Shown here piece after piece: positions 1-8,383 of a DNA stretch of 64,000 nucleotides. Origin of the DNA: Paenibacillus timonensis. GTDB lineage: Bacteria; Bacillota; Bacilli; Paenibacillales; Paenibacillaceae. The first letter of the stretch is position 1. Every line of letters starts with the position of its first letter. The stretch spans positions 62,001 to 126,000 of the forward strand of contig NZ_WNZY01000008.1 of assembly GCF_009725205.1 (NCBI RefSeq), read 5' to 3'. Under the pieces are notes generated by a model. The model made no database searches, was not told the DNA's origin, and worked only from the letters and a program-made list of their open reading frames with translations. The translations under genes and the position numbers were made by a program.

Positions 1-2476
1 ATTTAGCCACAAGCCATTCGACATCATCTTCCACAAAGCCGTATGGAGCTTTCATAAAGCGATCCATCAAGCTTTTCATCGACGTCTTCATGTGCATCGA
101 AGAATTGGTGGATATATAACTAAGCAGATCATTCAACGCATGCTGGTTGGGCTCCGTACCATTTTCCAGGGACAGAGCCATCTGATCAGTGCTTTTAAAC
201 AAAGCGCGTATGTTGGCTTCGCTCATGGCTGTATCGATATAGGATAGTTTATGGTAGACCGTATTCACAAGCCGTCCCAACGCTTCATTGATCCGGGAGG
301 AGACTTCCTTGGAACCGATCTGGGACTTATCCCCATTGACATAAATATCCGCCTGCTTCAGAGCCTCTGTCAGGAATAACTTAGCATTTTCATTCCGTTT
401 CCGCATTTCATCTCTCTTTGCTTCCTTGATTTGGTCAAATTTAGGCAAGGCGCTAGTCGTATTCAACCGCAAATATTTCTCAATTTGCAGGGCACGACGA
501 GTTTCATCCAGGAAAGCGGAATCGTTTGGCAACACGACAAGAACTTCTTTTTGTTGACCGGACATGATGCGAAGTGTCGTTTCATCATCGCCGAAATCAG
601 AGTTTGGCGTAAGAATCCGAACCCCGATATCATGGTTCTGATTCGCTTTGTAAGGCCGGTCATCAATCACTTGATTGAAGGCAAAGTTGTACCTGCCGTT
701 AAAGGCGGGATAGCGGTATTTATTTTCCTTGAAAATATCTTCAAACACCAGTTCCGACACCTTGCCAATGACTTCCGACATTTCCACATTCAAATGGTCA
801 ATTTCCTTGTTGATTTCCTGCTCTTCATCCGTCAGAAATACGTAAATTTCACCGTTCTTCTGAATGAGAGTCTGGCTGGACAAAACTTTCAACGCTTCCT
901 CTACTTGCGCCTTCAACACAATTCTGTCCGTATCGATATCGGAAATCATCAAGCTGGTGATGTTATCGATGTTAGCCGTAATTTCCTTGACATATTTAAT
1001 CATAAACAGGGTCTTCAATACATTGACCGCAAAACACTCTTCAACCTTGTCCGGATTAATGATTTCATTATCCATAGCCTTGCTGATGACACCCTTATGG
1101 CTATGGTCAAGGAATTGATGCAGGGCATCATAGAACAGGTTAAACGGGACAAGCGTCCCTTCCGCCCGTTCCATCAATCTCATCGCGGATTCCTTGAACA
1201 AGGCGATCATCGAGCGCTCCCCCTCAGCAAGGTGTTTGCCCGAAGCGCCGTGAGTCCGAATCGAAGTGAGCACGCTCCCTAGCAGGTTAAATTGATAGGG
1301 AATAAACGGGTAAACGGTCGAAAAATCCTCTTTATCAGTATAAAGTTTTTTCTCAACCCCATCATTGAACACAATCAAATTTTTGATAATGGTTGCTTTT
1401 TGTTCGTAGAGCAATCTTAGGGTTTGATCTGCAGTCGTGTTTTTCTCCAATATTCTCTTCTTGATCACTTCATCGACATTCGCGGACGACAAGGACAGAC
1501 GGGTATCAAAACGACCCTGAATTTTGGAGAAATCATTGCCTTTCGTCTTCGTTATCGAGTCGATATCCTGCTGGCTAGTGACAACGATCCATACTTTACC
1601 CTTGCAAGCTGTCCCCAAGTCCTCAGTAACGGTTTGCAAATTCAGCATCAGTTTGGAATCATCGCCAATGTATTGCCCGATTTCGTCGACTAGAAAAACA
1701 ATATGATGATTGTTGCCCCGGCGCTCGATGTATTCCTTTACGAGACGAGCAAAATCTTCAATGCTGATATTGTAAGGTTCGATCGCTCTCTCACACCAGT
1801 TGCGCGCCGCTGCTCCGCTCATAAAGTTCATCTGGACCAACACATCGACAATGCTATCCTGAATGAAGTCAAACTTGTGGCGGGAGGTTTCCCACGGCTT
1901 GCCATAGTCCGCTTCAAACAAACGCTTGAATTCATCGTAACGTCCAACTTCAACTAATTGTCGCTCCAGGTCTGCCAGAATCGGAATTGATCCGCAAAAT
2001 CCCTGCATTTCATTAAATACCTTCAAAAAGACGGAGACAATCGCATCCTTGGACTGCTTTCCCGACATTTCGCTCTTGGAGTCAATATTGAATAGGACAA
2101 CATCCGTCGTAACACTGGTAGCGAGCTTCATGTCTGCCAGGACCATCGGATCCGTGATTTTACGGTCATCGATAAAATAATCCAGCGCTTTCTTACCTTC
2201 GACCTCACGATTTTCAAGCAAATAGGAAAGAATTTTCAGGAAATGAGATTTACCGCTCCCGAAGAAACCGGAGATCCAGACCCCCATTTTGTCCGTGTAA
2301 CCGTTGATCCCTTTTTTGTAACTGGCAAAAAAATCAGCAAAATGCTTCTGCAATTCCCTCGTAACGACGTATTCATCCAGCTCCTGCTTGACGTTGGCCT
2401 CATCGCCTTGTCCGACTTTGATAACCCCTTTAATATCCCTGTCGATTTCCCTGATAAACATGTCCTGTATCTTCAT
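1..2476 (-). CDS. brxC: BREX P-loop ATPase BrxC, 3' end outside the window
   Basis: BrxC is the large ATPase of the BREX phage-exclusion complex. The first 825 residues are visible and stay open to the window edge; the family is usually about 1,150-1,200 residues, so roughly the last third is missing. Near residue 70 there is a Walker A motif (GFFGSGKSHFLK), and a Walker B-like stretch (HHIVFLVDEIGQ) follows near residue 260. The ATG at 2476 is preceded by GGGAGAGG at proper spacing, 16 bases after the end of brxB. The gene order brxA-brxB-brxC is that of type I BREX, so pglX, pglZ and brxL are expected further left, outside the window. Long plus-strand open frames over this gene are shadows. 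Confidence 0.9.
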   Translation of the reverse strand, partial: MKIQDMFIREIDRDIKGVIKVGQGDEANVKQELDEYVVTRELQKHFADFFASYKKGINGYTDKMGVWISGFFGSGKSHFLKILSYLLENREVEGKKALDYFIDDRKITDPMVLADMKLATSVTTDVVLFNIDSKSEMSGKQSKDAIVSVFLKVFNEMQGFCGSIPILADLERQLVEVGRYDEFKRLFEADYGKPWETSRHKFDFIQDSIVDVLVQMNFMSGAAARNWCERAIEPYNISIEDFARLVKEYIERRGNNHHIVFLVDEIGQYIGDDSKLMLNLQTVTEDLGTACKGKVWIVVTSQQDIDSITKTKGNDFSKIQGRFDTRLSLSSANVDEVIKKRILEKNTTADQTLRLLYEQKATIIKNLIVFNDGVEKKLYTDKEDFSTVYPFIPYQFNLLGSVLTSIRTHGASGKHLAEGERSMIALFKESAMRLMERAEGTLVPFNLFYDALHQFLDHSHKGVISKAMDNEIINPDKVEECFAVNVLKTLFMIKYVKEITANIDNITSLMISDIDTDRIVLKAQVEEALKVLSSQTLIQKNGEIYVFLTDEEQEINKEIDHLNVEMSEVIGKVSELVFEDIFKENKYRYPAFNGRYNFAFNQVIDDRPYKANQNHDIGVRILTPNSDFGDDETTLRIMSGQQKEVLVVLPNDSAFLDETRRALQIEKYLRLNTTSALPKFDQIKEAKRDEMRKRNENAKLFLTEALKQADIYVNGDKSQIGSKEVSSRINEALGRLVNTVYHKLSYIDTAMSEANIRALFKSTDQMALSLENGTEPNQHALNDLLSYISTNSSMHMKTSMKSLMDRFMKAPYGFVEDDVEWLVAK

Positions 2477-2492
2477 TGTTTACCTCTCCCTG

Positions 2493-3071
2493 TCATTCCA
2501 CGAGCCTGAACGCTCGATAATAATTGTCATCCTTGATTTCCGAGAAAAGTACGAGTTCCTGCCCATCATAGGTTCCCGGGAAAAACATGACCACCGGCAC
2601 GTGATCCACGGACTGGTGCAGGTTGTTCAGTACTTTGTGGGAACGGAGCAGTGGATAGCATTTGCCGACCCCGATCAGGAAAACAACCGCGTTCTGCGGG
2701 GTTCGTTCCCGGATATGCTGAACAATCACGCTTGCGTCATCGCTGATTTGAAGCAATCGCCCAACGGACTCCACGATCCGCTCCATCCCTTTCTTTTTCT
2801 CGAACCGAAAGCAATCTTCCATGAAATCTTCCTGCTCCAACGTGTCGATAATGATGTCATACAAATCAAATACCAACAATTCAAAGTCATGGTAAGACTT
2901 TGTATATTTCGCCTCCATATACCGGGTCCATTCTCTAATCACCATTTCCTGCTCTGCCGGATAATCAAATACGTAGTAGCCGACTTCATTTCCCAGACCT
3001 TTATTTTGGCGAAAGCTCGGTTCTTTAATAATCTCCTCTGCTTGTTCCAGCCGTTCCTGAAGACTTGTCAT
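2493..3071 (-). CDS. brxB: BREX protein BrxB (DUF1788)
   Basis: The 192-residue product matches BrxB (DUF1788), a conserved BREX component of unknown biochemical activity. The recognisable N-terminal block is NEVGYYVFDYPAEQE, after an amphipathic ERLEQAEEII helix. An upstream in-frame start would add 19 residues, but the ATG at 3071 overlaps the brxA stop codon as TAATG. That implies translational coupling and gives the normal family N-terminus, so I chose it. The protein ends 16 bases before brxC. Second gene of the brxABC operon. Confidence 0.9.
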   Translation of the reverse strand: MTSLQERLEQAEEIIKEPSFRQNKGLGNEVGYYVFDYPAEQEMVIREWTRYMEAKYTKSYHDFELLVFDLYDIIIDTLEQEDFMEDCFRFEKKKGMERIVESVGRLLQISDDASVIVQHIRERTPQNAVVFLIGVGKCYPLLRSHKVLNNLHQSVDHVPVVMFFPGTYDGQELVLFSEIKDDNYYRAFRLVE

Positions 3072-3676
3072 TATCTCACTCCTGTCAATGCGTGTATCAT
3101 CAGGTCCATGCCATGTTTTCGCAACCATGCTTCCAATTCAGGATCCAGAATGGGTTTAAGTATTTCTCTGCTCCCGGGAGTTCGATCCGTCAGACCGGCC
3201 TCCATCAGCATCGTCTTGTAGCACCTTCCAAGGCGTTTCAACGTATACTCCGTCCAAGTAGCCACCTTGTCACTTTGGAGTTGTTTCTCCTTAAAGAAAA
3301 TCCGAATATCGCTGTCTGCCAGTTCGTGACTTCCGACAATCATCTTCTCCCGAACGACCTCATAAACAAATTCAAAAAACAATCGATCTGTCTGCATAAT
3401 AGCTACCAAAGCAATCAGCTTCTGGGTTGACACATCACTCTGCTCGAACAAAGGATAAATGGAAGCGTCTAAACTGGCTACCCGTGTGGCTATGGTATTC
3501 ATAATTTGCGTAGCTCTTTCCTGAGTTGGAGCCGCAAAAATATTCTGTTCCTTATTCAATGCCTTAATATCCGTTAATGTCATTCCTTGATCCAACAGGT
3601 GAACCACCTTGCGAAATTCGGAAAACCAGAACGATTGTTTTACAGTTCCTGCGCTGTATTCGGCTATTCGCTTCAT
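3071..3676 (-). CDS. brxA: BREX protein BrxA (DUF1819)
   Basis: This 201-residue, mostly helical protein matches BrxA (DUF1819), the usual first gene of BREX operons. The family N-terminal pattern is visible: YSAGTVKQSFWFSEFRKVVHLL, shown here only as its start and the following GMTLTDIK helix. BrxA homologues are small DNA-binding proteins, and their exact role in BREX is not settled. It is the promoter-proximal gene of the operon. Its ATG at 3676 has only a weak ribosome site (GGGTGA). A 16-bp palindrome lies about 32 bases upstream and may be an operator. Confidence 0.9.
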   Translation of the reverse strand: MKRIAEYSAGTVKQSFWFSEFRKVVHLLDQGMTLTDIKALNKEQNIFAAPTQERATQIMNTIATRVASLDASIYPLFEQSDVSTQKLIALVAIMQTDRLFFEFVYEVVREKMIVGSHELADSDIRIFFKEKQLQSDKVATWTEYTLKRLGRCYKTMLMEAGLTDRTPGSREILKPILDPELEAWLRKHGMDLMIHALTGVR

Positions 3677-4007
3677 TGTTTATTTCACCCGTAGCTTTCA
3701 TTGGTTTTAGGGAGAATTCCCTAGTTTCTCATAGTAATAAGATACCACATTTAGGCTCCTTTCTTAATAATTCATTTATGGGTTACTTACTACTATGCCT
3801 TTCCAAAATGACAGTATATGGTCAGCGAATATATGTTCTATCCCTCTCCCACGGAACACCATAATATCCCCTGATATAGCTTATTCTCATCCTTTTATCT
3901 CCATCAAAAAAAAAGAAAAACACGTTCCGCTCGCAAACGTGTTTTGAGAGTGTTCTTAACATTACTTTATTCAATGGATACTAGGGTGATTCTCTACCCA
4001 ACCCTAC
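3677..4007. promoter_or_regulatory. BREX operon upstream region with a palindrome
   Basis: This gene-free stretch separates brxA from the small gene at 4008. At 3708-3723 it holds a perfect palindrome with arms TAGGGA and TCCCTA around GAAT, about 32 bases before the brxA ATG. A dyad there is where a repressor would act, and BREX loci are often controlled by WYL-domain BrxR proteins; two WYL genes lie 8-9 kb away. I could not pick a convincing -35/-10 pair. The right part holds the terminator described separately. Confidence 0.45.
3908..3945 (-). terminator. Rho-independent terminator of the small gene at 4008
   Basis: Arms AAAACACGTT (3917-3926) and AACGTGTTTT (3936-3945) form a perfect 10-bp stem. 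On the minus strand it is followed by a long T-rich tract (complement of 3906-3920). It ends transcription of the small gene before the BREX operon. Confidence 0.8.
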
Positions 4008-4277
4008 TCAGTCAAAATCTCTTCCAGAAATACGACGATCCATAAGTATAGCGTAAATATAAGATGGGCCTCTTAAATGTTGTATTCTGACAGTGTTTGC
4101 AAGCGGGAAAAATGCTAGAGCTTCATGCAATTGACTTTTGGAAATCTGTATATTAGTTCGGTCTGGATGAATGATATTCCCGCTTACTCGATATCTGAAT
4201 TCACCACCACGAATTTGACGGAATACTTCACCTTCATACTTAAGAACGTTGGCCCAAACAGTTTCAATGTCTAACAT
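4008..4277 (-). CDS. Small conserved hypothetical protein
   Basis: The 89-residue product is rich in short strands and has no signal peptide or membrane segment. I do not recognise a named family. Features are IRGGEFRYRVSGN, then NIQISKSQLHEAL and a basic tail (MDRRISGRDFD). The ATG at 4277 is preceded by a run of five G in the minus strand, an acceptable ribosome site, and a strong terminator follows the stop. It is a single-gene unit between BREX and the exonuclease, so a defence-related role is possible but only by position. Confidence 0.6.
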   Translation of the reverse strand: MLDIETVWANVLKYEGEVFRQIRGGEFRYRVSGNIIHPDRTNIQISKSQLHEALAFFPLANTVRIQHLRGPSYIYAILMDRRISGRDFD

Positions 4278-4414
4278 ATATAAATCCCCCCTATGAAAGA
4301 TACTTTAAGGACTTTTCTGACTTTCATACGCCCCCCGAACACCCATTCGTGACACCCAGTTGTCACGTAGCCTCCTTTACACTTGCAGTAAGCAAACACA
4401 TAAAGGAGCCGATG

Positions 4415-5080
4415 ATGATGAAATACATCGTATTTGACCTAGAGTTCACGGTACTCCGCTCGCAAAAGCATACAGCGGAAACCATCGAGATCGGGGCAAT
4501 TGAGCTTCAATCCGATGAGCATGGCGAGTTGAGCATGACCGATTTGTACCACACTTATGTGCAGCCTTCACGAAGCCCCCAAATTTCCAAGCTGACGACG
4601 GAATTTACCGGGGTCACTCAATCAGACGTGGATAACGCCCCGCTGTTTAAGGAAGCGATCGAGAACTTCAAAGCCTGGTTAGGCGAGGAATATTATCTAT
4701 GCTCCTGGGGACCCGACGACAAATATCAATTGGTGCGGGAATGCCGCGATAAGAAAATGGATTTGAGCTGGATAAGAAATTACAACGACATTCAGTTGTC
4801 CTACACCCGGTTGAACGGAGCCGACATTGGCCAGAGAATGGGACTGAAGAAGTCCTTGAAGCTCGAAAATCTGCCCTTTGTTGGGAAACAGCATAACGCA
4901 CTCGACGATGCCTTCAATACAGCTAAACTGTTCAAGAGATACTTTTCAAAGTTCATTCTGGAATGCAACAATGCTGTCGAGGAATCTTTGTTCGAAACGA
5001 AAATCGTTTTTTCTACTGACAATGAAGATAAGTACACGCCCTTCCGCGAGCTTGCTCATTTGTTGAAAATCGCCCAATAA
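4415..5080 (+). CDS. DEDDh 3'-5' exonuclease, KapD-like
   Basis: The N-terminal VFDLEF motif supplies the D-E pair of Exo I, and HNALDDA in the second half supplies the Exo III H-x4-D of the DEDDh class. The central GAIEL and FTGVTQSDVDNAP segments fit the KapD/DnaQ-like fold. The predicted job is two-metal removal of nucleotides from DNA or RNA 3' ends. Three in-frame ATGs occur at 4412, 4415 and 4418 behind AAGGAG (4403-4408); 4415 and 4418 have the best spacing, and the longer upstream frame has no ribosome site. It converges with the helicase/nuclease operon and has its own terminator. Substrate and any defence role are unknown. Confidence 0.8.
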   Translation: MMKYIVFDLEFTVLRSQKHTAETIEIGAIELQSDEHGELSMTDLYHTYVQPSRSPQISKLTTEFTGVTQSDVDNAPLFKEAIENFKAWLGEEYYLCSWGPDDKYQLVRECRDKKMDLSWIRNYNDIQLSYTRLNGADIGQRMGLKKSLKLENLPFVGKQHNALDDAFNTAKLFKRYFSKFILECNNAVEESLFETKIVFSTDNEDKYTPFRELAHLLKIAQ

Positions 5081-5087
5081 GCCAAGA

Positions 5088-5115
5088 GGCCCTGATTAAA
5101 GGGCCCCTTTTTTGT
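5088..5115 (+). terminator. Rho-independent terminator after the exonuclease
   Basis: Stem GGCCCT (5088-5093) pairs with AGGGCC (5100-5105), followed by CC and a T tract. It lies between two convergent genes and works only for the plus strand. Confidence 0.8.
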
Positions 5116-5116
5116 T

Positions 5117-8100
5117 TTACAACATGACGTATTCGTTCCCATGCAAGAAATACAACCCTTGCTCTTTCACCTTGAGACCAAACGCACGCTCCAACTCAGA
5201 TGCATAGGCTTGAACTTGCGGACGGTAAAAGTCAGAGAACAATCCCAGTTGTCCATCCGCGTACATATCGGTCTTAAAATCCACAATGACCCAGCCGTCC
5301 TCTTCCTCAAACAGGAGATCCACAACTCCCTTAAGTAGTAGGTCAGGTGCTTTGCCCTCCTGGTCAGTACTCTCTTGATCTCCGACAGTTACTTCATCAA
5401 TCCTCATCGTTCGAAAAGGAAGCTCTTGAAGCATCGTTTTAGCGGCGAGAGCGCGTCTCCAAATCTGGCTTTCCTTCACTTCCTCAAGCATGCTTTTCAC
5501 TTCTGGCATAAGTCGGGAATCCAGCCCTTCTTCTTCAGCGATAACCGCAATATTGGCGTCGAGCTCATCCATACCCCGCCCCTTGCCTAATAACTCGATC
5601 GAGCGATGCACCGTACTGCCGAATGCCAGGCCCCTCCCCTCAATTGGCCTTGGCGGTTGAGTCTTTGCATGTTTAGCTAACTCCGTAACAGAGGCGGAAC
5701 GATAGCTCGGAACTGAAAGTTTCTCATGTATGCTTCCCCCTACACTTCCACTATCGGTTCGTTTCTCTCCCTCATCCTCCTCAGCCGCCCGGTATTCCTG
5801 AGACAGGACAGGTTCCCACTCCACATCTTGCAATTCCGGTGCCTCCTGTAGGCTCTCTGCAAATCCGCTCCACGGATCGATCGCCGGTTTGTCCGGATAC
5901 CGACTGATAACGAGCAATTGCTTCGCGCGTGTCGCCGCGACATACAGCAGCCGATCCTGTTCGGCGAGCATAAACAACCTTTCCCTTTCTGCAAGGACTT
6001 GCCATCCTGGGGGCTGGGCAATGATTTCCCTCTGATATCCTATTTTCCGGGAAATCACGAAATGCCCCAGAGCCTCCGGCCCGCTTCGATCGACATACTC
6101 GGATGCATTGTGATCCGAATTGCCGCATGGTGCTGCCAAGAAGACAACAGAAGCCTCCAATCCCTTTGCTTTATGCAAATTCATTAAGCGTACCGCATCC
6201 TGCTGCCCGGCGAGCAGATGGCTTCCCTCCAGCTTGCCTTCCTCAGCGAAATGCAGGAGCAGAGCGGTCAATTCCGCCCATCCCGCCGCCGCTCGTAAAT
6301 CGGATTGAACTTGTTGCAACAACCGCAATAGAGTTCCCGCACGTCCAAATCCTCCTGTTCGTCCCATTGCCCGCGTCAGCAAACCTAGATCTTCTACGAT
6401 CGACATCATGGCCGCCCAGGCAGGAAGCAACCCAACTTGCCTGCGGTATCCGGCCAGACGCTCCAACGCATCAAATACAGGCATAGAAATGACGGACACC
6501 TTCTCGCGCTCCGGCAACAAAAGATAAGTGAACGGAAAGCCCTCCATTTTGTAATGGTATAGCGCATTGTCGCTAACTCCTAACATCCCACGCATAACAG
6601 CCAATAAAGCGATTTTATTGTCCGGATCATTCAAGCATTGGGCCAGCCATGCAAGCATACCGATCTCCTCGTATACCGGTGTTCCTCCGGCAGTCACCGC
6701 CGGCAGACCGTAAAGCTCCAAGCATTCGGCATACAGAGGCAGGAACTCCTTTTGTTTCAGCAAGATGAGAAAATCCCCCGGAACAGCCTGACGATAGATA
6801 TAACCTTCCGCAGACCGCTCTTGGATCTGCAAATTTCCGGCACAGGCCCAGGCGATATAGCAGGCAATGCGGTCAGCGTCTGCCTCAGCAATCGCCGGTT
6901 TGCCGCCGGACATTTTGTCGTGGGTTATTACCGCTGTGCCATACAAGGCCCCCATAGATTTACCATTCATATCTGCCGGATCTGGCATCTGAGTCTCCAT
7001 CTCGGCATAGGCCGCCTGATGCTCAGTTTCCCGCTCCGGAAATCGCGGCCGAAATTCCGAATTCACAAACTGCCCGATCGCATGAACCGAACGAAAATTT
7101 GATGTCAGCTGTACGCACTCGCCGCACTCGACAAGTTTGTTTTTCACAAAATTATAAATCGAAATATCCGCTCTGCGAAAACGGTATATCGACTGCTTCG
7201 GATCCCCGACGACAAACAAGGAGCCAGGTCTCGGCACCAGTTTTCGCCAATCCGTTTCCGTTGTCTCGCCCCCCGTCAACCAGAATAGGATCTCCGCCTG
7301 AATCGGGTCAGTATCTTGGAATTCATCGACGAACAAACGGGGGTACTTCCGACCGAAATACTCCCTGACATGCCGGTTTTCCCGCAGCAACTGGGCCGCA
7401 CGCATTAACAAATCCTGAAAATCCATGACCCCGAGTTGATTCCGTCTTTGCTCGCAATAGCGGACGGCAGGGAGCACCTGCTCAATCAGCTTCGGGTACA
7501 AGTACTCGCGCCACGCGTTCAAGAAAGGAATAAGCACAGTCACCTGCCAATCCTGAAACCGTTCCTGAAACGCTTTACCCATCGATTTATCCGTCCATCG
7601 ATTTTGTACTACCTTCATATTTCGTTCAAAAAGAAAGGCTAGCTCCAGGATACGCTGATCCTTCTCAAGCCCGTGGAGTGCAATCTTCCGCTTGCCTTCT
7701 TTGATCATGAACTGCAGATTGTCCCAGCCTTTATCGGGCTGGAACGTGGGTATGTAAGGATAAGCGGCTTCAATCAATTCGGGAAGCGACAAGCGAATCA
7801 CGTCGAAATCCGGGCGGGGACTCGGCGGAGTTGGTATCCGTACATCACGGTACCCGGACACTTTGCGGTAGACTTCTTTCAGTTCCCCCATCTGAACATG
7901 CAACGCTTCCAATTCAGGGACCAACAAACCCGTTTCCCGGCTTCTCAACTGCAAGAGATACTCATCCCAACATTGGTCCTGTAATGCCGAAGCTTCTTCT
8001 TCTTCCAACTCGCGAAACATCGGATCGATTCCGGCCTCGATAGGCCGTTCCCTGAGCAGTCTCCCGCAAAATGCATGGATCGTCCCGATATAGCATCGGT

Positions 8101-8383
8101 CAATCTCTTTCAACGCCGCCTCAAGCCTGTCAAACTCAGGGGTGCTTGCGGTTCTGATCCGCTTCTCCATTTCCAGCCGGAATCGGCTCCGTAATTCATC
8201 CGCCGCTTTTCGGGTAAACGTAATCGCCGCTATTTGCTCAATCTTGGCTTTGCCGGACTCGATCATGGCCAGCATACGGCCAACCAGCGACGTCGTTTTT
8301 CCCGAACCGGCTCCGGCCTCCACCAGAAAAGTCGAGTCCAGATCAGATAAGATCCGCTCCCGCACGATCTGATCGTTAAGCAT
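5117..8383 (-). CDS. addA-like: AddA-like UvrD-family helicase-nuclease
   Basis: This 1,088-residue protein has the AddA layout. Walker A is GAGSGKT at residues 24-30, followed by the Ia motif AITFTRKAADELR. The Walker B box is LFVDEFQDTD near residue 350, and motif VI is LLYVAATRAKQLL. A C-terminal PD-(D/E)XK nuclease ends in GVVDLLFEE...VIVDFKTD. It should unwind duplex ends 3' to 5' and cut one strand. It is shorter than housekeeping AddA (about 1,230 residues) and is encoded second after its AddB-like partner, with an 8-base overlap suggesting coupling. Its place beside BREX and two WYL regulators suggests an accessory copy rather than the main recombination enzyme, though I cannot rule out that it is the strain's only AddAB. 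Confidence 0.85.
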   Translation of the reverse strand: MLNDQIVRERILSDLDSTFLVEAGAGSGKTTSLVGRMLAMIESGKAKIEQIAAITFTRKAADELRSRFRLEMEKRIRTASTPEFDRLEAALKEIDRCYIGTIHAFCGRLLRERPIEAGIDPMFRELEEEEASALQDQCWDEYLLQLRSRETGLLVPELEALHVQMGELKEVYRKVSGYRDVRIPTPPSPRPDFDVIRLSLPELIEAAYPYIPTFQPDKGWDNLQFMIKEGKRKIALHGLEKDQRILELAFLFERNMKVVQNRWTDKSMGKAFQERFQDWQVTVLIPFLNAWREYLYPKLIEQVLPAVRYCEQRRNQLGVMDFQDLLMRAAQLLRENRHVREYFGRKYPRLFVDEFQDTDPIQAEILFWLTGGETTETDWRKLVPRPGSLFVVGDPKQSIYRFRRADISIYNFVKNKLVECGECVQLTSNFRSVHAIGQFVNSEFRPRFPERETEHQAAYAEMETQMPDPADMNGKSMGALYGTAVITHDKMSGGKPAIAEADADRIACYIAWACAGNLQIQERSAEGYIYRQAVPGDFLILLKQKEFLPLYAECLELYGLPAVTAGGTPVYEEIGMLAWLAQCLNDPDNKIALLAVMRGMLGVSDNALYHYKMEGFPFTYLLLPEREKVSVISMPVFDALERLAGYRRQVGLLPAWAAMMSIVEDLGLLTRAMGRTGGFGRAGTLLRLLQQVQSDLRAAAGWAELTALLLHFAEEGKLEGSHLLAGQQDAVRLMNLHKAKGLEASVVFLAAPCGNSDHNASEYVDRSGPEALGHFVISRKIGYQREIIAQPPGWQVLAERERLFMLAEQDRLLYVAATRAKQLLVISRYPDKPAIDPWSGFAESLQEAPELQDVEWEPVLSQEYRAAEEDEGEKRTDSGSVGGSIHEKLSVPSYRSASVTELAKHAKTQPPRPIEGRGLAFGSTVHRSIELLGKGRGMDELDANIAVIAEEEGLDSRLMPEVKSMLEEVKESQIWRRALAAKTMLQELPFRTMRIDEVTVGDQESTDQEGKAPDLLLKGVVDLLFEEEDGWVIVDFKTDMYADGQLGLFSDFYRPQVQAYASELERAFGLKVKEQGLYFLHGNEYVML

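Noticed and set aside
431..1282. Long plus-strand open frames opposite brxC and brxB (also 2388-3221)
   Set aside because: They are antisense to clear BREX coding sequence and their translations show no domain, so they are shadows.
3740..3760. Nine-codon leader peptide with an AGGAG site upstream of brxA
   Set aside because: Too short to support. No attenuator-like structure follows.
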